A model generated the notes under the pieces. It ran no database searches. It had not been told where the DNA came from and saw nothing but the letters and a program-made list of their open reading frames with translations. This document shows positions 1 through 7,215 of a stretch of 15,810 bases of DNA, one piece after another. Where the stretch lies: contig JAGHAC010000009.1 of assembly GCA_021161645.1 (NCBI GenBank), forward strand, positions 1-15,810. Direction: 5' to 3'. This stretch comes from a bacterium. GTDB lineage: Bacteria; Patescibacteriota; Minisyncoccia; Minisyncoccales; PEYH01. The stretch's first letter is position 1, and each line of letters starts with the position of its first letter. Both the position numbers and the translations under genes were made by a program.

Positions 1-751
1 GGATAAAAATATCTTCTATCAGTTCGCCGTTGCCAAGGTGAATTACAATATTATTTCTTTGTTTCAAAACGCTACCATCGCTTTCTATTATCCCAACCAA
101 AACCCCTTTTCTAAAATCTATAGACCTACTAAATGTTTTGGAATTTAACCTTTTATCTAATGCTCCTTCTCCTCGCACATATTCTTTCATTAGTTCAACT
201 AGCCCTCTACTGGCTATGGAAACACGAATGTATTGGTGATTTTGATCAGAACGAACTGTCACCAAAGAAGCAAAGCGCTCGCTTGCCATCTTTTGAACAA
301 AATCGACCAACTCTTTTTCTTTGTAGTTAAAAACAAAGTTAAGAGTGGCCCCGTTATGAGATATCCAGCCATCACCAACGTAGAGCCCAACCAATCTTCC
401 AAGATCAAAATCTCCTAATTCTCCTTCATAGGGATATTTTGCAATTGGAAATTCGTCTCCTACTTTTAAATTTCTGCTTTCTACTACTTTTAGTTTTCCA
501 TTTTCAATAATTAAAGAGGGGTGATCTAAAGTCATTTTATCCACAACTCCATTATCAAGAGTAACCTTGAGAATATCTTCGTTTTCTATTCTTATTTTGA
601 TTACATTCTTAACAGGCTTAAACTCGCCATTCACTAAAATTTCTATTGGATTATTTCTTAATAAAAAGTCATCGACTATTCTTCTTATCTCTGTCTTAGC
701 AATAGCACCCGAGGCGTTTCTATAGATAATCTGGGTACTTGGCAATTTGCA
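1..751 (-). mobile_element. LAGLIDADG homing-endonuclease intein inside nrdD, N-terminal 250 residues
   Basis: In-frame insertion beginning at Cys384 of the NrdD reading frame (codon 751-749). Splicing block A is CKLPSTQIIYR, with Cys as residue 1. Block B is TLDHPSLI, its His at about intein residue 77. Two dodecapeptide endonuclease motifs follow: GRLVGLYVGDG (key Asp about intein residue 127) and GVLVGIIESDG (key Asp about residue 225). Their spacing of roughly 98 residues is typical of this class. Both acidic residues are intact, so the endonuclease may be active. The C-terminal splice blocks (His-Asn and the following Cys) lie beyond the left edge. The insertion point splits the SMCC motif, so the downstream extein should begin with Cys, as splicing would require. 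Inteins in anaerobic reductases are known from archaea such as Methanocaldococcus jannaschii; I cannot tell whether this site is the same. Confidence 0.9.
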
Positions 752-1900
752 CATTGATCTTACATCCTCGGGCTTCATTTCTGAGTTAATGTAATTGGCA
801 AAATAATTAATGCCGTATTTTGCCGATGCTTCAAATATCAAATCAAAATTAGGATCATTCCAAGGAAAGTCTTTTGTAATATTAATTGTGGGTATCGGGA
901 AATGAAATGGCCTGCCCCTTTTATCTCCTTCAAGCATTACCTCATAAAACGCTTTATCTAACATTTTCATTTCTTCTTCAAAGTCAGCATAAATTTCCTT
1001 TTGAGGAGCTCCTCCTATAATCACTGGCTGTTTAGCATATACCGGAGAAGGCGTGAGATCTAATGTAATATTTGTAAAGGGACATTGAAAACCCACTCTT
1101 GTTGGCACTGCCATATTATAAAGAAACTCTTGAATCGCCTGCTTTACTTGAGCGTAGTTTAAATTGTCGTATCTTATAAAAGGAGCAAGAAGCGTGTCGA
1201 AATTAGAAAAGGCAATTGCTCCAGCTGCTTCTCCTTGCAATGTATACATAAAATTAACTACTTGACCTAGAGCAGCCCTGAAATGTTTTGGAGGACGAGA
1301 TTCTACTTTCCCATAAACTCCACCAAAGCCCTCGAGGAGAAGATCGTAAAGGTCCCAACCAACACAATAGGGGCCTAAAGTATCTAAGTTGTGAATATGA
1401 AAATCACCTGACTCATTTGCCTCTCTTATTTCTTTTGGGTAAATTTTGTTTAGCCAGTATTTTTTAACTACATAGGAAACCACATAATGATTAAGCCCTT
1501 GCAAAGAAAATGCCATATTAGCGTTTTCCTGCACCTCCCAATCAAGTTTTTCTAGATATTGATCAACCTTATCAACCGCCTCTTCGCTTAAAACAACTGC
1601 CTCTCTAATCCTTCTTCTTTGCTCCCTATATAAAATATATGCCTTGGCTGTCTCAACAAGATTTTCCAATATTAAAACCTCCTCTATTATATCCTGTATC
1701 TGCTCTACGGTGGGAATCTCGTCTTTTTTAAATCGTCGGTTCAAAAGCTCTATTACTCTATCGGATAATTTTTTTGATAACTTCCCATCTCCCTGACCCG
1801 AAGCAGTAACCGCCTTATAAATAGCTTGGGTAATTTTTGATGGATCAAAATCAACAATTGTCCCATCTCTTTTGATAACTTTTTCTATTTTGTTTTCCAT
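1..1900 (-). CDS. nrdD: Anaerobic (class III) ribonucleoside-triphosphate reductase, intein-containing, partial
   Basis: Reduces ribonucleoside triphosphates to dNTPs by glycyl-radical chemistry in the cytoplasm. My translation from the ATG at 1900 stays open for 633 codons to the left edge, so the 3' end is missing. Residues about 5-95 form an ATP-cone (VIKRDGTIVDFDPSKI near the start, ending YILYREQRRR), the allosteric nucleotide site. The catalytic barrel follows, with family-typical stretches RVGFQCPFTNITLDL, RPFHFPIPTINIT and NYINSEMKPEDVRSM. At residue 384 the conserved SMCC-R-L motif is interrupted after SM by an intein (separate entry). The glycyl-radical site and C-terminal cysteines lie outside the window. 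No nrdG activase is visible here. The gene stands 96 bp downstream of ftsZ and has its own promoter. Assignment to class III rather than class I or II rests on the PEDVRSMC and PFTNITLD motifs. Confidence 0.93.
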   Translation of the reverse strand, partial: MENKIEKVIKRDGTIVDFDPSKITQAIYKAVTASGQGDGKLSKKLSDRVIELLNRRFKKDEIPTVEQIQDIIEEVLILENLVETAKAYILYREQRRRIREAVVLSEEAVDKVDQYLEKLDWEVQENANMAFSLQGLNHYVVSYVVKKYWLNKIYPKEIREANESGDFHIHNLDTLGPYCVGWDLYDLLLEGFGGVYGKVESRPPKHFRAALGQVVNFMYTLQGEAAGAIAFSNFDTLLAPFIRYDNLNYAQVKQAIQEFLYNMAVPTRVGFQCPFTNITLDLTPSPVYAKQPVIIGGAPQKEIYADFEEEMKMLDKAFYEVMLEGDKRGRPFHFPIPTINITKDFPWNDPNFDLIFEASAKYGINYFANYINSEMKPEDVRSMCKLPSTQIIYRNASGAIAKTEIRRIVDDFLLRNNPIEILVNGEFKPVKNVIKIRIENEDILKVTLDNGVVDKMTLDHPSLIIENGKLKVVESRNLKVGDEFPIAKYPYEGELGDFDLGRLVGLYVGDGWISHNGATLNFVFNYKEKELVDFVQKMASERFASLVTVRSDQNHQYIRVSIASRGLVELMKEYVRGEGALDKRLNSKTFSRSIDFRKGVLVGIIESDGSVLKQRNNIVIHLGNGELIEDIFI

Positions 1901-1939
1901 AAATCTCTAAAAGGTTAATTGAGAGGCTTAGATTAGGAT

Positions 1940-1968
1940 ATTATATCCCTGTCAAAAAACCCTGACAA
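1940..1968 (-). promoter_or_regulatory. nrdD promoter
   Basis: On the minus strand, TTGTCA (1968-1963), a 17-bp spacer and a perfect TATAAT (1945-1940) form a sigma70-type promoter. The predicted start gives a leader of about 30 nt before the nrdD ATG. The spacer and -35 contain an inverted repeat, TGTCA (1950-1954) and TGACA (1963-1967) separated by 8 bp, which could be an operator. It does not resemble the NrdR box. Confidence 0.7.
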
Positions 1969-1979
1969 ATTTTGAAAAT

Positions 1980-1988
1980 TGTGGATAA
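1980..1988 (-). promoter_or_regulatory. Consensus DnaA box upstream of the nrdD promoter
   Basis: The 9-mer TTATCCACA (minus strand) matches the DnaA-box consensus exactly and ends 11 bp upstream of the nrdD -35 hexamer. In Escherichia coli, DnaA controls nrdAB through upstream boxes, so the placement is suggestive. It is a single box, and another exact match lies in coding sequence at 537-545, so chance is possible. Confidence 0.4.
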
Positions 1989-1996
1989 CTTTTTTT

Positions 1997-2941
1997 TCAT
2001 TCTATACCCGTAGCTATTACTATAATTTTTGCTTCATCTTTAGGCATTGTTTTTTCCCGAGTAACCCCAAAAATAATTTTCGACGAGGAAGAAACTCTTT
2101 CTGTGATAATTTGAGCTGCTTCTTCTAATTCTTTTAAGCCAACGTCATCATTCACAAAGACATTAAAAATTAATCCCTTTGCCCCATCTATTGAAATATT
2201 GGAAAAAGGAGATGTTATTGCGTTGCGCGCGGCGTCCTCTAATTTATTTTCTCCTTTTCCTTTCCCTAATCCAAAAAGAGTGTTGCCGGAATCTTTCATT
2301 ATTTCTTTAATGTCGGCAAAATCGATATTTATAAAGCCCACCGAAAAAAGAAGATTAGCCATTCCAAAAACAATATCCTGTAAAACTTCATCGCATTTCC
2401 AAAAAGCATCTAAGATATTAGTTTTTTCATCTATTTGTGTAAGCAGGCGATCGTTTTCTATCACAATTAAAGAATCTACATTTTTTCTTAAAAGTTCTAA
2501 ACCCGACCGTGCTATCTTTTTTCTTTCAATCCCCTCAAAACTGAATGGAAGAGTAACAATACCTACTGTCAGAGCACCTATTTCTTTTTTGGAAATTTCA
2601 GCAACCACTGAAGATCCTTTAGTACCAGTTCCTCCCCCAAGTCCGCAGGTAATAAAAACTATTTTTGCCTTTCCAATTGCCTTTTTAATTTCTTCTTTTC
2701 GCTCCAAGGCAGCTTTATATCCAATTTCTGGATCTGCTCCAGCACCAAAACCCTTTGTAGTATTTTTTCCTATTTGAATTTTCTTATCTGATTTTGTTTG
2801 ACGAAGATCTTGAAGGTCACAGTTAATTGCAATAAGCTCGAGTTTGTCTGCGAGCTTTTGGCGTTTTTGAAACATTCTTGTAATAGCATTACCACCGGAG
2901 CCGCCTACTCCGACTACTTTTATTGAATCTAATTCTTTCAT
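1997..2941 (-). CDS. ftsZ: Cell division GTPase FtsZ, lacking the C-terminal tail
   Basis: Tubulin-like GTPase that assembles the division ring at midcell. The Rossmann-like start is IKVVGVGGSGGNAI (residues 7-20). The tubulin signature is GGGTGTK at 102-108, where most FtsZ have a final Gly and then AAP (here GSS). PFSFEG is at 132-137 and ENDRLL at 162-167. The T7 catalytic loop NIDFADIKEIM (205-215) keeps both aspartates. At 314 residues the protein ends at VIATGIE, the last strand of the globular domain. The disordered linker and conserved C-terminal peptide that normally bind FtsA are absent. The ATG overlaps the ftsA stop (ATGA) with no Shine-Dalgarno, implying translational coupling. 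The sequence after the stop shows no tail in another frame. Confidence 0.95.
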   Translation of the reverse strand: MKELDSIKVVGVGGSGGNAITRMFQKRQKLADKLELIAINCDLQDLRQTKSDKKIQIGKNTTKGFGAGADPEIGYKAALERKEEIKKAIGKAKIVFITCGLGGGTGTKGSSVVAEISKKEIGALTVGIVTLPFSFEGIERKKIARSGLELLRKNVDSLIVIENDRLLTQIDEKTNILDAFWKCDEVLQDIVFGMANLLFSVGFINIDFADIKEIMKDSGNTLFGLGKGKGENKLEDAARNAITSPFSNISIDGAKGLIFNVFVNDDVGLKELEEAAQIITERVSSSSKIIFGVTREKTMPKDEAKIIVIATGIE

Positions 2942-4137
2942 GGTTTAATAATTTCTAAAATTTTGTGGAACACCTGAGAAATTTTAGAGAATATACCTTC
3001 TCCTTCTCCTTCTTCTTCCAACCCGACGACCGCCAAACCGCAAGCAACTGAAAATCTTTCATCCAAACGAGGACCAATGAATTTATTTAACTTACCCAGA
3101 CGCACAGGAAGAGACAACTCTCTCTTGGCGTAATCAACTAATCCCGGAATTCTACTTCCTCCTCCTGTTAAAACTACTCCTGCGGGCAGTTTTCCATATT
3201 TGTTGATTTTTTTGAGTTCTTTTTTGATATGATCAAAGATCTGTTCAATGCGCGCTCGTGCCGCTTTTGAAAATTCTCTGGTCGAAAAAACAAAAACTTC
3301 ACCGGAATCCAATTTTAACTTTTCTTTTCTGTTTGCCTTGGAAAAAATAAGCTTGCCGAATTCTTTCTTGATTTTTTCGGCAATATCTATTTCGGTTTTT
3401 AGAGCAATTGCGACATCATTTGATATATTGGAAGACCCTACTGGAAAAACAGCCAGATGAATCAGTTGCCCCTCTTCAAAAACGGCCATACTGGTGGTAC
3501 CTGCGCCGATATCTATTAAAGCAACCCCCAATTCCTTTTGTTGAGAAGTAAGCAAAGCGTAAGCATCTGCTAGAGGAGAGGGAAGAACATCTATAATATT
3601 GAGATCAGCAGACAGCACAGCGTCTTTAAGATTTTTTAAATAGGGAGAAAAAACGCAGGTAACAATACCTTCCATTTCCAATTTAATACCCTGAAGACCT
3701 AGCGGATTTTTTATTCCTCTTTCTTCGTCTATAATATATTCTTTTGGATAAATGTTCAAAACTTCTTTATTTAAGGGAAGTGATAACGCCTTTGCTTCAT
3801 CTTGCACCCTTTCTATGTCCTCCTGAGAAACTTTCTGATCTGCTCTTGAAATAGCTACAGCTCCTTTTACAGGTTTAACAAAAATATGATGTCCGCCGAT
3901 ATTCACTAAAACATTTTTGATTCTGCTGCGAGAAAGAGCTTCCAATCGGGATTTTATTCTTTCAATTACTTCTGCTGTTTTTTGTGAATCAATTACAGCT
4001 CCTCTTCTTATTCCTTCCGATTTTAAGATACAGTGTGCCAAAACCTGATATTGGTCTTTATCCTCCAATTTTTGACAGACAATTCCTTTTACAGCCGATG
4101 ATCCAATATCGATTGTGGCAATTATTGGTTTTGACAT
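2938..4137 (-). CDS. ftsA: Cell division protein FtsA (actin-like membrane tether)
   Basis: Actin-family ATPase that anchors FtsZ filaments to the inner face of the membrane. The 399 residues carry phosphate-1 motif IATIDIGSSAVKG (6-18), the 1C/SHS2 region around 84-165, phosphate-2 motif LIDIGAGTTSMAVF (207-220) and adenosine motif VVLTGGGSRIPG (321-332). The last 19 residues (GIFSKISQVFHKILEIIKP) form an amphipathic helix, the membrane-targeting sequence of the family. The preceding Glu/Gly-rich stretch (374-380) is a likely flexible linker. The start at 4137 lies inside the end of ybeY (16-bp overlap) and the TGA stop overlaps the ftsZ ATG, so the three genes are probably one transcript. 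TGA here also shows that UGA is read as stop. Confidence 0.96.
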   Translation of the reverse strand: MSKPIIATIDIGSSAVKGIVCQKLEDKDQYQVLAHCILKSEGIRRGAVIDSQKTAEVIERIKSRLEALSRSRIKNVLVNIGGHHIFVKPVKGAVAISRADQKVSQEDIERVQDEAKALSLPLNKEVLNIYPKEYIIDEERGIKNPLGLQGIKLEMEGIVTCVFSPYLKNLKDAVLSADLNIIDVLPSPLADAYALLTSQQKELGVALIDIGAGTTSMAVFEEGQLIHLAVFPVGSSNISNDVAIALKTEIDIAEKIKKEFGKLIFSKANRKEKLKLDSGEVFVFSTREFSKAARARIEQIFDHIKKELKKINKYGKLPAGVVLTGGGSRIPGLVDYAKRELSLPVRLGKLNKFIGPRLDERFSVACGLAVVGLEEEGEGEGIFSKISQVFHKILEIIKP

Positions 4138-4586
4138 TTAACTTTTCTTAATATTTCTTCAAGATATTTTTCCTGTTTGGTAATCATTATCTTTTCTTCT
4201 TCTGGCTTAAAATGATCATATCCTAAAATATGTAAAATACCGTGAATAAAAACTCGCGCCAACTCTTCCTCAAAAGGAATGTTCTCTCTTTTTGATGTTT
4301 TCTTTACTACCCTCAAACAAATCACTATCTCTCCTAGAAAATTTTTATTGTCTTCTTGAACAAATACTTCTGCTCTTGCCGGAAAAGAAAGCACATCTGT
4401 AACTCTATTCTTTTTCCTGTATTGCTTGTTCAGTTTCTTGATTCTTCCCGGACCAACGAAAACTAAAGAGATTAATCCTTGTGTCTTTTCTTTTCCTAAA
4501 ACATAATTAGCTATCTCTTGAAAAAATTTTTCATCTATAATATTTTGGGTAAGATTGGTAATCTCTAAGAGTCTCTCTTCAGCCAT
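4122..4586 (-). CDS. ybeY: Endoribonuclease YbeY (16S rRNA maturation)
   Basis: Single-domain zinc-dependent endoribonuclease of the UPF0054 family, involved in 16S rRNA 3'-end processing and ribosome quality control. Diagnostic motifs are TDVLSFP (63-69), LGEIVIC (84-90) and the metal site HGILHILGYDH (115-125), with all three histidines. The length (154) is normal. It is the first gene of a unit with ftsA and ftsZ. Its predicted promoter places the transcript start at or next to the ATG, so it may be translated from a leaderless mRNA. Confidence 0.95.
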   Translation of the reverse strand: MAEERLLEITNLTQNIIDEKFFQEIANYVLGKEKTQGLISLVFVGPGRIKKLNKQYRKKNRVTDVLSFPARAEVFVQEDNKNFLGEIVICLRVVKKTSKRENIPFEEELARVFIHGILHILGYDHFKPEEEKIMITKQEKYLEEILRKVKCQNQ

Positions 4587-4592
4587 TATTTA

Positions 4593-4620
4593 ATGATAGC
4601 AAAAAAATTTTTTGGAGCAA
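4593..4620 (-). promoter_or_regulatory. Predicted ybeY-ftsA-ftsZ promoter, near-leaderless
   Basis: On the minus strand, TTGCTC (4620-4615), a 16-bp A/T spacer and TATCAT (4598-4593) stand 6 bp before the ybeY ATG. Initiation about 7 nt after the -10 box would fall on the ATG itself. The boxes are moderate matches. The terminator immediately upstream supports a new transcript starting here. Confidence 0.5.
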
Positions 4621-4650
4621 ACAAAAAGCCCCCTCTCGGGGGCTTTTTGT
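4621..4650 (-). terminator. Strong intrinsic terminator of the lepB-hisS-HIT-rpsU unit
   Basis: Perfect 13-bp stem ACAAAAAGCCCCC / GGGGGCTTTTTGT with a 4-nt loop (4634-4637). On the minus strand the GC-rich stem runs into TTTTTGTTTG, downstream of rpsU. The A/T arms make it symmetric, so it could act in both directions. Confidence 0.9.
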
Positions 4651-4664
4651 TTATTCTCGCTAAT

Positions 4665-4883
4665 CTAAATTTTCCCTAATTTCTCCAGTTTCTTATAGTA
4701 ACGCTTTAGTTCCTCCCTTCGAAGAGCAGCTCTAATCTTAAGTTTTCTACTTAGAGATCTTTTTTGATACGCTGACTCTTTTGCCTGTTTCAAAATCGCA
4801 CTTTGCTTTAAGCGCCTTAAAAAACTATTAACCAATTGTTTGCTGTTTTCGTGTTCTCTTTTTTCTACTTTTAATCCAGCCAT
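4665..4883 (-). CDS. rpsU: Small ribosomal subunit protein bS21
   Basis: Short, very basic helical protein of 72 residues that resembles bS21. It has an early Glu-Asn plus LVNSFLRRLKQSAIL segment, then a Lys/Arg-rich helix with ALRREELKRYYKKLEKL at the C-terminus. bS21 sits near the 3' end of 16S rRNA and helps mRNA engagement at initiation. I chose the ATG at 4883, which has GGTG five bases upstream. A GTG two codons earlier (4889) is the alternative. It lies 105 bp beyond the HIT gene across an A-rich repeat tract and just before the terminator. The sequence is divergent, so the call rests on the size, charge and motif pattern. Confidence 0.8.
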   Translation of the reverse strand: MAGLKVEKREHENSKQLVNSFLRRLKQSAILKQAKESAYQKRSLSRKLKIRAALRREELKRYYKKLEKLGKI

Positions 4884-4933
4884 AACCACACCGTTTTTAA
4901 TTTTGAATTTTTATTTCTTAATTTTTAAACTAG

Positions 4934-4961
4934 TTTTGACTTTTGACTTTTGCGTTTTGAC
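4934..4961. repeat. Four tandem 7-bp repeats (TTTTGAC)
   Basis: Copies at 4934-4940, 4941-4947, 4948-4954 (TTTTGCG variant) and 4955-4961, between the HIT gene and rpsU. The same 7-bp period and CAAAA core (on the opposite strand) occur in the repeat at 13130-13170. Confidence 0.85.
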
Positions 4962-4988
4962 TTTTTATTAATATCCTACTTTATGTTT

Positions 4989-5330
4989 TTATGGAAGACC
5001 TGTCAAGTTACCGGCAAGAAAATGAATATGAAAATGATCTATTATTTGCCCCCCTCCTTTTCCTACATTTATTGCTATTTTATAACCATCTTTAGCTTGA
5101 TCAAATTTTTTAGCCAGCTCTTTTGAAACTAAAAGCATCTTTCCTAACATATCTGCCTTCTCTGAATTAAATTCTCTAAGTGAGGTAATGTGCTCTTTAG
5201 GAATAATCAACAAGTGTACATCTGCCTTAGGATTTATGTCTTTGATAACAATAAAATCCTCATCTTCTAAAATTTTCTCTGAAGAAACCTCTCCTCTAAT
5301 AATTTTACAAAAAATACATTCTTTCTCCAT
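4989..5330 (-). CDS. HIT-family (histidine triad) nucleotide-binding hydrolase
   Basis: 113-residue HINT-type protein, a nucleoside phosphoramidate or nucleotidyl hydrolase. It has the zinc-binding pair CIFC (5-8), the substrate loop HLLIIPKEHI (39-48), and the active triad HFHIHF with His99, His101 and His103. Canonical members read HxHxHxx followed by Gly-Gly or Ala-Gly; here HFLAG is complete. It begins 1 bp after the hisS stop, so it is co-transcribed. The physiological substrate cannot be told from sequence. Confidence 0.93.
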   Translation of the reverse strand: MEKECIFCKIIRGEVSSEKILEDEDFIVIKDINPKADVHLLIIPKEHITSLREFNSEKADMLGKMLLVSKELAKKFDQAKDGYKIAINVGKGGGQIIDHFHIHFLAGNLTGLP

Positions 5331-5331
5331 A

Positions 5332-6618
5332 TTATTTTTTCTTTTTCTTTAATAATTTTTTAAGTTCTTGGTTTAATTTTTCAAACTTAACCTCCTTTTG
5401 AGTACCTGTCTTCATATTTCTTATAAGCGCCCTACCTTTCAGAACCTCTTCTTCGCCAAGGATAATTACAAAAGGCACCTCTAGCTTATCGGCAATTTTC
5501 AATTGACTGCCAAGCGAATCTTTACTTAAACAGAAGGCGGGAAAAATTTTTGCTTTCCTAAGACCCTTTAGAATTTTTAAAGCTTTCACTTTTGCCTTAT
5601 CTCCCAGCTGAGCAACAAAAACATCTATCTTCTTTTTTGAGGGCTTGAAAACTTCTTGCTCTTTCATTAAAGCAATAATTCTCTCAATACCGGCTGCCGC
5701 TCCAGTAGCAGGAATATCTCTTTTGCCTATAAGTTTTAGTAGATCATCATATCTTCCCCCTCCTGCCAAAGCAGTAGGATTAGAGATATTATCCGGAACT
5801 ATTTCAAAAACGGTTTTTGTATAATAATCAAGCCCTCTTACTAAATAAGGATTGAGAAAATATGGTATTTCCAGCGCGTCTAAATATTCTAATACTCTCT
5901 CTAAATGTTGCTTACATTCTCCACATAAATAATCTAATATCTGAGGTGCTTGGGCGATTACTGTTCTGCATTTTTCCTGCTTACAGTCTAAAACACGCAA
6001 GGGATTGGTTTTTAATCTTCTTCTGCAATCGGGACACAAGTCTCTTTCTCGAGATCTTAAATATCTTACTAATGTTTTCTTGTAATAGGGTCTGCACTGT
6101 TTATCGCCAATACTATTTATATGAACAATCAAATTTTTAAGTCCTAGTTCTTTTAGAATTTCCCAGAATAAATAAATAATTTCAACATCGGTTATAGGTT
6201 TTCTGGAACCGAATATTTCAAAATTAAACTGGTAAAATTGTCTTAACCTTCCCGCCTGTGGCTTTTCGTGTCTAAAAAGAGGTCCAAAAGTATATAATTT
6301 AACCGGGTGAGTCCAGTTTATCATTCCATGTTCAAAATATGCTCGAGCAAATGCTGGTGTAAATTCGGGGCGTAAAGCAAGATACTCCCCGCCTTTTGTT
6401 TTCAAAATATACATCTGTTTTTCTACTATATCTGTACTTCCTCCTGTGCCCTTCTCAAAAAGTTGAACGTCTTCAACTATTGGAGTTTGAATTTTGTTAA
6501 AACCAAAAAGTTTAGCAAAATTATCTACCACCTCAAAAACTCTTTCATAAAACTCTAAATCTTCCGGAAGAAGATCCTTCATTCCTGTAGGTGTCTGAAA
6601 TTTGATTTTAGAAGACAT
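5332..6618 (-). CDS. hisS: Histidine--tRNA ligase
   Basis: Class II aminoacyl-tRNA synthetase charging tRNA-His. It opens with TPTGMKDLLPED (9-20). It has LRPEFT (82-87), motif 2 GPLFRHEKPQAGRLRQF (112-128), histidine-specific motifs LVRGLDYYT (259-267) and AGGGRYDDL (285-293), and motif 3 ATGAAAGIERI (304-314). A Cys-rich insertion (about 195-235) contains CPDC, the family-typical NPLRVLDCK and CGEC. The C-terminal anticodon-binding domain spans about 332-410, ending in a poly-lysine tail. Length 428 is normal for bacteria. It starts 5 bp after the lepB stop with no Shine-Dalgarno. Confidence 0.97.
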   Translation of the reverse strand: MSSKIKFQTPTGMKDLLPEDLEFYERVFEVVDNFAKLFGFNKIQTPIVEDVQLFEKGTGGSTDIVEKQMYILKTKGGEYLALRPEFTPAFARAYFEHGMINWTHPVKLYTFGPLFRHEKPQAGRLRQFYQFNFEIFGSRKPITDVEIIYLFWEILKELGLKNLIVHINSIGDKQCRPYYKKTLVRYLRSRERDLCPDCRRRLKTNPLRVLDCKQEKCRTVIAQAPQILDYLCGECKQHLERVLEYLDALEIPYFLNPYLVRGLDYYTKTVFEIVPDNISNPTALAGGGRYDDLLKLIGKRDIPATGAAAGIERIIALMKEQEVFKPSKKKIDVFVAQLGDKAKVKALKILKGLRKAKIFPAFCLSKDSLGSQLKIADKLEVPFVIILGEEEVLKGRALIRNMKTGTQKEVKFEKLNQELKKLLKKKKK

Positions 6619-6623
6619 AAAAG

Positions 6624-7163
6624 TTAATAGGAGAGATTATGAGCAAAAACCGGAATGGGCCAAACCCTAAGGGCAAATCTACCTATTATATCTTTCCTTT
6701 TAATGGGCCCAAAATATCTTGAATCGTACGAATGCGCTCGATTATCACCCATTACAAAATATTCGTCTGATCCTAATGTTACCCTAAGATTGCCAGGCGT
6801 AAAATTGTTTTTTCCGAGGTAAGTAGATTCATCTAAAATAAAGCTTTTGTTATCTTTTTCAATTATCACTTTTCCGTCTTCTATCACAACCGTTTCTCCG
6901 GGTAAACCAATAATTCTTTTGATAAATTTTTGAGTATGATTATTGGGATTCTTTAGTACTACCACATCGCCCCTTTCTGGATTATGAAATCTATAGGAAA
7001 TCTCATCCACAATTAGATAATCGTAATCGTGAAAATTGGGTTCCATGCTTTGACCCTTCACGAAAAATGGTTGAAAAACAAACTCTCTGATAGGAATAAC
7101 TATCAAAAGAGCGATTAAAAAAATTTTTATCATCTCCCAAAAAAAATACAAAACTTGTTTCAT
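6624..7163 (-). CDS. lepB: Signal peptidase I
   Basis: Membrane-bound serine protease that removes signal peptides from exported preproteins. There is one N-terminal transmembrane helix (about 9-26), with the catalytic domain outside the membrane. The nucleophile Ser39 lies in GQSMEPN, the general base Lys82 in KFIKRIIGLPGE (79-90), and the conserved box VMGDNRAHSYDSRYFGP is at 137-153. At 179 residues it is the short, single-anchor form seen in Gram-positive-like and streamlined genomes. It heads the unit with hisS, HIT and rpsU. Its promoter predicts a leaderless mRNA. Confidence 0.96.
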   Translation of the reverse strand: MKQVLYFFWEMIKIFLIALLIVIPIREFVFQPFFVKGQSMEPNFHDYDYLIVDEISYRFHNPERGDVVVLKNPNNHTQKFIKRIIGLPGETVVIEDGKVIIEKDNKSFILDESTYLGKNNFTPGNLRVTLGSDEYFVMGDNRAHSYDSRYFGPIKRKDIIGRFALRVWPIPVFAHNLSY

Positions 7164-7170
7164 ATTTCCA

Positions 7171-7215
7171 ATTATACAACAGAGCCTTTTGAAATTTCAA
7201 GTAATCTGCTATTAT
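7171..7215. promoter_or_regulatory. Divergent lepB / pth promoters sharing one palindromic -35
   Basis: The palindrome TTGAAATTTCAA (7189-7200) offers TTGAAA on both strands. On minus: TTGAAA (7200-7195), 18-bp spacer, perfect TATAAT (7176-7171), then 7 bp to the lepB ATG. On plus: TTGAAA (7189-7194), 15-bp spacer, TATTAT (7210-7215), then 8 bp to the pth ATG. Both -10 boxes put the start site at or next to the ATG, predicting leaderless mRNAs. The shared element implies that the two polymerases compete. Confidence 0.65.

Noticed and set aside
133..418. Two plus-strand frames of 61-65 codons
   Set aside because: They lie antisense to the intein-coding part of nrdD, whose minus-strand frame shows clear splicing and endonuclease motifs.
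537..545. Second exact DnaA-box match (TTATCCACA)
   Set aside because: It is inside the intein reading frame, with no promoter or cluster of further boxes, so it is most likely chance and not an origin.
2199..2777. 192-codon plus-strand frame
   Set aside because: Antisense to ftsZ, Ser/Pro/Phe-rich with no motif; a shadow of the conserved minus-strand gene.
4884..4889. GTG at 4889 as the rpsU start
   Set aside because: It adds only two residues and has no ribosome-binding site, whereas the ATG at 4883 has GGTG five bases upstream. It cannot be fully excluded.
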